From: Candidatus Latescibacterota bacterium | GTDB taxonomy: Bacteria; Latescibacterota; UBA2968; UBA8231 | Assembly (NCBI GenBank): GCA_022827165.1 | Contig: JAJDTN010000383.1 | Location: forward strand, 1-15,360 | Reading direction: 5' to 3' | Length of the DNA: 15,360 nt | Part shown: piece by piece, positions 6,829 to 13,301 of the stretch | Layout: each line of letters opens with the position of its first letter | Position numbering within the stretch: position 1 is the stretch's first letter | Translations under genes and position numbers: made by a program | Notes under the pieces: generated by a model | The model's database searches: none | The model's input: the letters and a program-made list of their open reading frames with translations, nothing else | Told to the model about the DNA's origin: nothing

Positions 6829-9287
6829 CCGCTCAGGTCCGCGCCCGGGTGGATGGGGACGGGCAACTCGAGGTCGAGGCCGGGCTGTTGGTCCTCGGGG
6901 CTCTCGAGGGGGACGCGGCCCTGGACCGGGCCCTGTCGGAGGAGGCCGGCCCTGCGGAAGCACGACCGGATGCCGAGGCGGATGTGGTCCAGGCTCCGGC
7001 AAAACGTGCGTACCTCGACAAGATCTCGGTCCAGGGGTTTCGCGGTATCGGCGCCGTTTGTGACTTGCAGGTCCCCCCCGGCCCCGGCCTCACGCTGGTG
7101 GTGGGGCGCAACGGCAGCGGCAAGTCGAGCTTCGCCGAAGCCCTGGAGCTGTTGCTGACGGGCAAGAACCAACGCTGGGAGGGCCGCTCGGCGGTGTGGA
7201 AGGAGGGGTGGCGCAACCTGCACTGGTCCGGGCCCGCGGAGATCGCGGCCACCTTCGCGGTCGAAGGGCGAGGACAGCCGCTCACCGCAAGACGCGCATG
7301 GGTGCAGGGTGAGGGTCTGGACGCCGGGACCGACGAGGTAGATGGGGTCCAGGGGGACAACTTCCGTGCGTCACTTGGTTGGCACGAGGAGATCGTAACG
7401 TATCGCCCCTTTCTGCCGTACAACGAATTGGGGTCGATCCCCGACTACCGGCCCACCGAGCTGTACGACATGATGTCGGCGGCCCTGGGTCTCGAGGCTT
7501 TGGTGGAGGCTCGCCAGCGGCTACGCCAGCAGAGGCTTGACCGCGGCAAGCAGGTTCGAGCCGCGGAGGACGCACGGAAAGAGTGGTTCTCCCAAGTCGA
7601 GGAGCTCGACGACGAGCGGGCGCGGACCTGCGCGCAGGCAGCCAGGAAACCCAAGGCCACCACCTGGGATCTCGACGCCGTGGCGCGGGTTCTGGAGGGA
7701 GCGCTCGAACCGGAAGGCGAGGGCGTGATCGCCCGGCTGCGCCAACTCGCCACCCTCGCGGTGCCGGGCGTGGAAGAGGTGACCATAGCGGCTGAAGAGT
7801 TGCGGGCCGCAACAGAGGCGGTCAGGGACGCGGAACAGACCGATGCCGGCCGCGCCCGGCAGACCGCCGATCTGCTCGACCACGCACTGGCAGTGCACGC
7901 CGCACATGGAGATCAACCATGCCCGGTCTGCGGCTCCGGGGAATTGACTGCCGAGTGGCGGTCTCGTGTGGAGGCCGAAGTGCAGCGCTTGCGGACGGAG
8001 GCGGCCACGGCGAACCAGGCACATGCGATGCTTGCCAGGGCCCGCCAAGCCGCCCAGGCCTTGTTGGCCGAGCCGCCGGAGATTCTGGGTCGTGCTGCGG
8101 ACACAGCCGGTCTCGACGCGACTGCTCTGCAGGAGGCATGGGGACGTTGGAGTGGTTTACGGGACGCAGCGGATGACAGCCTGATCGAGCACCTGGAAGA
8201 GGAGTACCTCAATCTCGCTGCCGTCCTGGACTCCTTTCGGGAGCAGGCCGCCGCCGAGTTGGGGCGCATGGAGGAAGCCTGGCGTCCTCTCGTCGATACC
8301 CTGCGCTCGTGGCTGCCAACCGCACGCGACGCGGTACACGCTTCCCGGTTGATCCCCCATCTGAGCAGCGCGGAGAAGTGGCTCAACTCGGAGACCGACC
8401 TGATCCGGGCCGAACGGTTCGGTCCCATTGCGCAGCGGGCCTCGGAGGTGTGGGAGACTCTGAGACAGAACAGCAGCGTGACGCTGGATCACCTCAAACT
8501 CGAGGGCTCGGCGACCCAGCGTCATCTCGTTCTCGACGTCAGCGTCGACGGAACCGACGGCCAGGCCCTCGGGGTGATGAGTCAGGGCGAGATTCACGCC
8601 CTGGCCCTCAGTCTGTTCCTGCCGCGGGTGCTGCTGCCCGAGTCCCCCTTCGGGTTCGTCGTCATCGACGATCCGGTGCAGGCCATGGACCCGGGGAAAG
8701 TCGACGGTCTGGCGCGCGTGCTCGCTATGGTGGCGCAAGAGCGGCAGGTCGTCGTCTTCACCCATGACGAGCGTCTGCCCGAATCGGTTCGCCGGCTGCA
8801 GATCCCGGCGCAGGTGGTCGAAGTCACGCGGCAATCCGGCTCGCAGGTGGCGTGCCGGACCATCGGCGACCCGGTTGCGCAGTACCTGGCCGATGCCCGC
8901 GCGCTGCAGCGCACCGAAGACCTTCCGGCCGAAGCCGCGGCGCGGGCCCTGCCCCAGTTCTGCCGCCTCGCCATCGAAGCGGCGTGCACGGAGGTCGTCC
9001 GTCGCCGGCGCATCGGGCGCGGCGAGCCCCACTCCGACACGGACAAGGCGCTGAACGACGCCCGCACGCTGACGCAGAAACTCGCCCTCGCCCTGTTCGA
9101 CGATGCCGGGCGCGGGGGGGAGGTGCTGGCCCGGCTCAACCGGTCCGACTCCAGATGGGCCGATGCCGTCCAGTGGGCGAACCGTGGAGCCCACGGAGCC
9201 GCCGGGGCTACCCCGGACTTCTCGACGATGGTCGGCTCGACCGGACGCCTGGCAGGATGGCTCGTCCAGCTCGATGGCAGCCCATGA
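6807..9287 (+). CDS. Rad50/SMC-like zinc-hook ATPase with C-terminal HEPN-like helical domain
   Basis: An 826-residue ABC-type ATPase of the SMC/Rad50/AAA_23 class. An acidic 65-residue N-terminal extension precedes the first strand (LDKISVQGFRGIG). Walker A is GRNGSGKS at 100-107. Helical arms surround a zinc-hook-like CPVC (C372, C375). The signature is MSQGE (S592-E595), Walker B is VVIDDP (D621, D622), the D-loop is AMD, and the H-loop histidine is H653. After the ATPase head comes a helical domain with RLAIE (R720, E724) and NRGAH (N792-H796), resembling HEPN/DUF4145-type domains. No obvious Mre11-like or other nuclease motif is present. The ATG at 6807 lies inside the sulfotransferase gene, and the end overlaps the next gene by ATGA. 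From memory, similar proteins occur in actinomycetes. Defence or DNA repair are both possible. Confidence 0.88.
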   Translation: MDGSAALTAQVRARVDGDGQLEVEAGLLVLGALEGDAALDRALSEEAGPAEARPDAEADVVQAPAKRAYLDKISVQGFRGIGAVCDLQVPPGPGLTLVVGRNGSGKSSFAEALELLLTGKNQRWEGRSAVWKEGWRNLHWSGPAEIAATFAVEGRGQPLTARRAWVQGEGLDAGTDEVDGVQGDNFRASLGWHEEIVTYRPFLPYNELGSIPDYRPTELYDMMSAALGLEALVEARQRLRQQRLDRGKQVRAAEDARKEWFSQVEELDDERARTCAQAARKPKATTWDLDAVARVLEGALEPEGEGVIARLRQLATLAVPGVEEVTIAAEELRAATEAVRDAEQTDAGRARQTADLLDHALAVHAAHGDQPCPVCGSGELTAEWRSRVEAEVQRLRTEAATANQAHAMLARARQAAQALLAEPPEILGRAADTAGLDATALQEAWGRWSGLRDAADDSLIEHLEEEYLNLAAVLDSFREQAAAELGRMEEAWRPLVDTLRSWLPTARDAVHASRLIPHLSSAEKWLNSETDLIRAERFGPIAQRASEVWETLRQNSSVTLDHLKLEGSATQRHLVLDVSVDGTDGQALGVMSQGEIHALALSLFLPRVLLPESPFGFVVIDDPVQAMDPGKVDGLARVLAMVAQERQVVVFTHDERLPESVRRLQIPAQVVEVTRQSGSQVACRTIGDPVAQYLADARALQRTEDLPAEAAARALPQFCRLAIEAACTEVVRRRRIGRGEPHSDTDKALNDARTLTQKLALALFDDAGRGGEVLARLNRSDSRWADAVQWANRGAHGAAGATPDFSTMVGSTGRLAGWLVQLDGSP

Positions 9288-9661
9288 GTCCCGCCGAGAT
9301 CATCGACGAGGCGGATTCGCTGGTAGGCCCCGACCCTGGCGGCCGTGTCCACGGCTGGCCGAGAATTGCGGCCGTACTCTGCCGGCATGCGATCGAGGAG
9401 GCCCTTCGGCAATACTGGTCCCTGCGCGAGCCCGGCCTGGAGCGCTGCAGCGGGCGCGCGCAGCTACTGTGTCTTACCGTCTACCTGAGGGACCGCGATC
9501 TCGGCCGAGAGACCTTGGCCGCGTGGTCCGATCTGAGCCGTGCCTGTCATCACCACGCATACGAGCTCGCTCCGACGGCCGAGGAGTTGCGGAGCTTGCT
9601 GGACGTCGCTCGGCGGTTCACAGCCGAAGTTTCGCGCCAGATCGCAACCCGCCGGGGGTGA
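9284..9661 (+). CDS. Small helical HEPN-like protein, partner of the ATPase
   Basis: I do not recognise a named family. The 125-residue all-helical product starts with ATG inside the ATGA overlap with the ATPase stop, so the two are translationally coupled and probably act together. It carries RHAIE (R34, E38) and, about 50 residues on, SRACHHH (S85-H91), followed by a third helix rich in leucine. The ATPase C-terminus has RLAIE and NRGAH in the same order, so this protein looks like a stand-alone copy of that domain. R86 and H91 have the R-x4-H spacing of HEPN ribonucleases, which the ATPase copy lacks. A toxin, RNA-cleaving effector or structural partner role is inference only. Codon use resembles the ATPase rather than the next gene. 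Confidence 0.75.
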   Translation: MSPAEIIDEADSLVGPDPGGRVHGWPRIAAVLCRHAIEEALRQYWSLREPGLERCSGRAQLLCLTVYLRDRDLGRETLAAWSDLSRACHHHAYELAPTAEELRSLLDVARRFTAEVSRQIATRRG

Positions 9662-9668
9662 TTGTCCC

Positions 9669-11540
9669 ATGCCTTGCCGCCCAGCCGTGATCCGAAGACT
9701 CCTCCTGCTGATCACCGCCACCGCCGCGGCCCCCCTCTCCGCCACCGTCGACCTGGCCGCCCTCGACGGCTGGCGGATCGTCGTCGCCCCCGGCGCCATC
9801 GCCTCCGAGGAGTACGCGGCCGAGGAACTCCGCTCGCACCTGATTCTCGCCAGTGGCCCCGAGCTTCAGATCCTCTCCGCGCCCGAAGGCCCGGGCGGCC
9901 ACATCTACATCGGCCCTGGCGCCGCCGCGCAGAGCCCCGTCGGCTTCGATCCCGCCGACTACGGCCCCGAGGACCTGCGCATCGTCGTTGAACCGGGAGC
10001 CATCGTCGTGGCCGGCGGCCGGCCGCGGGGGACCCTCTACGGGGTCTACACCTTCCTCGAGGACTACCTCGGCGTGCGCTTCGTCACCGCCGACCACACC
10101 CATGTCCCGCCCCTGGGGCCGGAGCGGCGCATCGGTCCCGTGGACCGGGTCTACCGGCCGCCGCTGGAGTGGCGCTGGGCCGACTTCGAGACCAACTACG
10201 CCCGCGCCGATTTCGCCGCCCGGCGGCGGCTGAACGCGGGAAGGGTGGAGGCCCTGCCCCCGGGCAGCACCGACTGGAGCCTGGTGGGCCGCTACGGCGG
10301 GCGGTCGCCCGTGCATCTCGTGGAGCACTCCTTCAACGCCCTGCTGCCGCCCTCCGAGTACGCCGACGACCACCCGGAGTACTACTGCCTCTACGAGGGC
10401 GAGCGCTGGGCCCACCGGCGCTACGAGGACGGCCGCTTCCACGAGGACCTGCAGCCGTGCATGACCCACCCCGAGGTCCTGCGCCTGATCACCCGCGCCG
10501 CCCTCGGATTCCTGGAAGCCCGTCCCCGCCAGATGGACGTCAGCGTCGGCCAGAACGACGGCAGCGTCTGGTGCCAGTGCCCGTCTTGCCGGGCGATCAA
10601 CGAGCGCGAGGGCACGCCCATGGGCTCGCTGCTGACCCTGGTGAACGCCGTCGCCGACGAGGCCGCCGCCTCCCACCCGGGGCGGCTGGTCTCGACCCTG
10701 GCCTACGCCTACAGCGCCCCGCCGCCGCGTTCGCTGAAGCCGCGCGACAACGTCCTGGTCATGTGGTGCAGCATCGACGCCTGCTTCATCCACGCCTTCG
10801 ACGACCCGGACTGCCCGGACAACGCCGCCCAGTACGCCCAGCTGAAGGCCTGGTCCCGGATCGCGCCGAACCTGCACGTGTGGGACTACTACATGAACCA
10901 CGACCGCCGCGGCTTCCAGCTGCCCCTGCCCAACCTGCGGTGGATCGACCGCAACGTGCGCGCCGAGGTCGACCTCGGCGTCCGGGGCCTGTTCACCCAG
11001 GCCTTCAGCAGCTCCCACGGCAACGAGTTCGAGGGTTTGAGGAACTACCTGCTGAGTCGGCTCATGTGGGACCCCTCCCTAGACGGCCGGGCCCTCATGG
11101 TCGAGTGGCTGGACCTCCACTACGGCCCGGCGGCGCCGCCGATCCTGGGCTGGATCGACCGCCTCCACGACCGCGCCATGGCCAGCGGACTGCACCGCCA
11201 CAGCCTCGGAGGCCGCTACGACGAGTACGGCCTCGACGAGTCGGATGTCGCCGCCGGCCTGGAAGCAGTTGAGGAGGCGATGCGGCTGGCCGACAGCGAC
11301 GCCGTGCGCCGCCGCGTCGGGCAGGCCTCCGTCTGGGCCTGGAGGGCTGCCCTGGAGCCGGTGTGGTACGCCACGGGGGAGGTCGACCTGGACCCGCGGC
11401 AGGCGGAGGAGCTGCGCGCGCGGGCGAAGCGGTTCTTCGAGCTGTGCCGTGAGCACGACGTGCGGCGCACCGCCTCCGGCAGCTGGTTCGCCATCGACAA
11501 GGCCGAGGCGCGCGTGCGCGCCGCCGTCGGCGACTGGTAA
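9669..11540 (+). CDS. Secreted DUF4838-type protein, glycoside-hydrolase-like
   Basis: The 623-residue protein opens with a basic and hydrophobic signal sequence (IRRLLLLITATAAAPLSA), so it is exported. The N-terminal part (YAAEELRSHL, EDLRIVVEPGAIVVAGG, RGTLYGVYTFLEDYLGVRF) matches the alpha/beta domain that precedes the catalytic barrel in GH20/GH67-like enzymes. The middle carries the DUF4838 signature, SVGQNDGSVWCQCPSC, with three closely spaced cysteines (C302, C304, C307). A role in binding or cutting glycans is likely from family context, but no activity is established. The ATG at 9669 is favoured because GGGGG at 9654-9658 lies upstream and it gives a complete signal peptide. It begins only seven bases after the small helical protein gene, yet base composition returns here to the very GC-rich type of the flanking genome. 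Confidence 0.87.
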   Translation: MPCRPAVIRRLLLLITATAAAPLSATVDLAALDGWRIVVAPGAIASEEYAAEELRSHLILASGPELQILSAPEGPGGHIYIGPGAAAQSPVGFDPADYGPEDLRIVVEPGAIVVAGGRPRGTLYGVYTFLEDYLGVRFVTADHTHVPPLGPERRIGPVDRVYRPPLEWRWADFETNYARADFAARRRLNAGRVEALPPGSTDWSLVGRYGGRSPVHLVEHSFNALLPPSEYADDHPEYYCLYEGERWAHRRYEDGRFHEDLQPCMTHPEVLRLITRAALGFLEARPRQMDVSVGQNDGSVWCQCPSCRAINEREGTPMGSLLTLVNAVADEAAASHPGRLVSTLAYAYSAPPPRSLKPRDNVLVMWCSIDACFIHAFDDPDCPDNAAQYAQLKAWSRIAPNLHVWDYYMNHDRRGFQLPLPNLRWIDRNVRAEVDLGVRGLFTQAFSSSHGNEFEGLRNYLLSRLMWDPSLDGRALMVEWLDLHYGPAAPPILGWIDRLHDRAMASGLHRHSLGGRYDEYGLDESDVAAGLEAVEEAMRLADSDAVRRRVGQASVWAWRAALEPVWYATGEVDLDPRQAEELRARAKRFFELCREHDVRRTASGSWFAIDKAEARVRAAVGDW

Positions 11541-11555
11541 GGGGAGGAGGGAAGA

Positions 11556-11825
11556 GTGGCGGTGGTCTTCATCCCCCGGCGGCTGCGGCCCCTGAGCCGA
11601 GGGCGCGGGCAGGTCCGCGTGGAGGGCGCCACGGTGCGCCAGGTGATCGAGGCCCTGGAGGCCGAGTGCCCGGGGATCAAGGCGCGGCTCTACGACGCCG
11701 AAGGGGACGCCCTGGCCCGCGGCATGGCGGTCACCGTGGACGGCGTCACCGGGGAGCTGGGCCTGCTGGAGAAGGTGGGACCGGAGAGCGAGGTCCACTT
11801 CCTGCCCGCCATCGCCGGCGGCTGA
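11556..11825 (+). CDS. ThiS/MoaD-like ubiquitin-fold sulfur-carrier protein
   Basis: The 89-residue product has the beta-grasp pattern of MoaD/ThiS proteins: an initial strand (VVFIPRRL), the ATVRQVIEALE helix, a variable middle, and a C-terminal PAIAGG. The terminal di-glycine is where such carriers are adenylated and loaded with sulfur. The GTG start at 11556 has GGGGAGGAGGG at 11541-11551, an excellent Shine-Dalgarno site. It follows the DUF4838 gene by 15 nt. No E1-like ThiF/MoeB, MoaE or thiamine gene is visible in the window, so its target pathway is unknown. It may serve molybdopterin, thiamine or another sulfur-transfer route, or be a stand-alone member of the family. Confidence 0.85.
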   Translation: MAVVFIPRRLRPLSRGRGQVRVEGATVRQVIEALEAECPGIKARLYDAEGDALARGMAVTVDGVTGELGLLEKVGPESEVHFLPAIAGG

Positions 11826-11845
11826 TCGCGGCTGGTTGCCATGGT

Positions 11846-11864
11846 GCCGTGCATCGGCGTTTTT
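11846..11864 (+). terminator. Possible weak intrinsic terminator or attenuator upstream of serS
   Basis: A short hairpin (GCCG, loop TGCAT, CGGC) is followed by G and five T residues. It lies in the 68-nt gap between the sulfur-carrier gene and serS. The stem is only four GC pairs, so it may be weak or incidental. T-runs are rare in this window, which is why it stands out. Confidence 0.35.
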
Positions 11865-11893
11865 CGTTGTCCGCCCTCAGACCGGAGCCCCCG

Positions 11894-13249
11894 ATGATCG
11901 ACGTACGCCGACTGCGCGCCGAACCCGACGCCATGCGCCGCGCCATCGCCCTGCGCCGGGTCGACCCCGCGCGGGCCGACGTGGATCGCTTCCTCGACAT
12001 CGACGGCCAGCGCCGCGCCCTGCAGCAGCAGATCGACGGCCTCAACTCGCAGAAGAAGGAGCTGGCCCGCCTTGGCCGGAGCGACCCCCAGGCCGCGCGC
12101 CGGAAGGGCCAGGAGCTGCGCGAGCAGGGCCGCGAGCTGGACGCCCGCCTGGGCGAGCTGACCGCCGAGTGGCAGGCGATCCTCGACTGGTTCCCCAACT
12201 GGCCGCACCCGGAGATGCCCGAGGGCGCCGGCGAGGAGGAGAACGCGGAGGAGTGTGTGTGGCTGCCGGGCCGCGGTTACCTGCCGCAGGACCAGCTCGG
12301 GGCCGGTTACCACTCGGCGGCGGCCATGCCCGGGGGCGCCGTCCATGGGGAGGGGGAGTTCGAGCCCCGGGACCACTCCGAGCTGTCGGCGGCCCTCGGC
12401 GCCGACACCCTGCAGGCCTCCAAGGTCTCGGGGTCGCGCTTCACCTACCTTACCGGGGACTTGGCGCGGATGCAGTACGCCCTGCAGCAGCTCCTGGCCG
12501 ACGAGATGCTGCGCCGCGGCTACGAGATGATGGTGCCGCCCCTGCTCGTGCGCGAGCGCGCCCTCCACGGCACCTCCCACTTCCCCGAGGGCCGCGACCA
12601 GGTCTACGCCATCCAGACGGACAACGTCGAGGAGGGGACCCAGCTCTTCCTCGTGGGCTCCTCGGAGCCGGCCAACTTCAGCTACTTCATGGACCGCACC
12701 CTCGACGAGGCCGACCTGCCCGCCAGGCTCTTCGCCTTCACCGCCTGCTTCCGCTCCGAGGCCGGCTCCTGGGGCAAGGACGTGAAGGGCATCAAGCGGC
12801 TGCACCAGTTCGACAAGCTGGAGATGAACGCCGTCTGCACCCCCGATCAGTCCGAGGCGATGTACCAGGAGTTCGGACAGATCAACGAGTGGCTCCTGCA
12901 GCAGCTGCAGCTGCCCTACCGCATGGTCGACAAGTGCGGCGGCGACGCCGGGTACCTGGCCAGCCACCGCCAGCGCGCCGGCGAGGTGAGGATGCCGGGG
13001 ACGGGGGAGTTCATGGAGGTCATGACCGACACCAACACCACCGACTACCAGGCCCGCCGCATGAACATCCGCTACCGGCCCGCCGGGGGCGGCAGCCTGG
13101 TCTTCTGCCACACCGTCAACGACACGGGCTGCGCCATGGGCCGCATGCTCATCGCCATCGTCGAGAACTACCAGCAGGCCGACGGCTCGGTGAAGGTCCC
13201 CGAGGTACTGCGGGGGGTGGTCGGCAAAGAGCGGATCCACCCGTCCTGA
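11894..13249 (+). CDS. serS: Seryl-tRNA synthetase, divergent bacterial type
   Basis: The enzyme charges tRNA-Ser with serine in the cytoplasm. The 451-residue protein has the N-terminal coiled-coil tRNA-binding arm (about 30-110), class II motif 2 (CFRSEAGS, R287, E289), TTDYQARRMNIRYR (from T382) and motif 3 with ENYQQADGSVKVPEVLR. Several positions differ from typical bacterial SerRS: the usual T-x-E serine-pocket motif reads SSE (256-258), the usual NGSGLAVGR reads NDTGCAMGR (409-417), and the usual SNCTDFQARR reads TNTTDYQARR. An extra segment of about 25 residues follows the arm (near LPGRGYLPQD). Most changes are conservative, so serine activation is still the best call. The ATG at 11894 has GGAG six bases upstream. 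A functionally altered paralogue cannot be ruled out. Confidence 0.88.
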   Translation: MIDVRRLRAEPDAMRRAIALRRVDPARADVDRFLDIDGQRRALQQQIDGLNSQKKELARLGRSDPQAARRKGQELREQGRELDARLGELTAEWQAILDWFPNWPHPEMPEGAGEEENAEECVWLPGRGYLPQDQLGAGYHSAAAMPGGAVHGEGEFEPRDHSELSAALGADTLQASKVSGSRFTYLTGDLARMQYALQQLLADEMLRRGYEMMVPPLLVRERALHGTSHFPEGRDQVYAIQTDNVEEGTQLFLVGSSEPANFSYFMDRTLDEADLPARLFAFTACFRSEAGSWGKDVKGIKRLHQFDKLEMNAVCTPDQSEAMYQEFGQINEWLLQQLQLPYRMVDKCGGDAGYLASHRQRAGEVRMPGTGEFMEVMTDTNTTDYQARRMNIRYRPAGGGSLVFCHTVNDTGCAMGRMLIAIVENYQQADGSVKVPEVLRGVVGKERIHPS

Positions 13250-13301
13250 CCTTCGTGCCGCTGCCGCCGCTGGCCGCGCCTGCCCGCGAAGAGGCTCCCG
13301 A

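Noticed and set aside
8961..9200. RloC/PrrC-type anticodon nuclease (R-x3-E plus His) in the ATPase C-terminus
   Set aside because: The R-x3-E and later His are present, but the His is 76 residues after the Arg, against about 36 as I recall for PrrC, and no other PrrC-like sequence is visible. A HEPN/DUF4145-like reading also fits the small protein.
6807..9661. Assignment as a Lamassu, Septu or Gabija defence system
   Set aside because: The ATPase with a zinc hook is compatible with such systems, but no Cap4-, HNH-, UvrD- or TOPRIM-type effector is seen, so naming one would be unsupported.
9618..11018. A 466-residue antisense frame across the DUF4838 gene
   Set aside because: Typical high-GC shadow, low complexity, no motif.
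11690..13240. A 516-residue antisense frame across serS
   Set aside because: It lies opposite a well-supported synthetase, is rich in low-complexity Gly/Ala/Val, and has no recognisable motif.
13250..13301. Hairpin between serS and the GH-like gene
   Set aside because: A CTTCG/CGAAG pairing exists but encloses a long loop of about 25-30 bases and includes a wobble pair; likely chance in GC-rich DNA.
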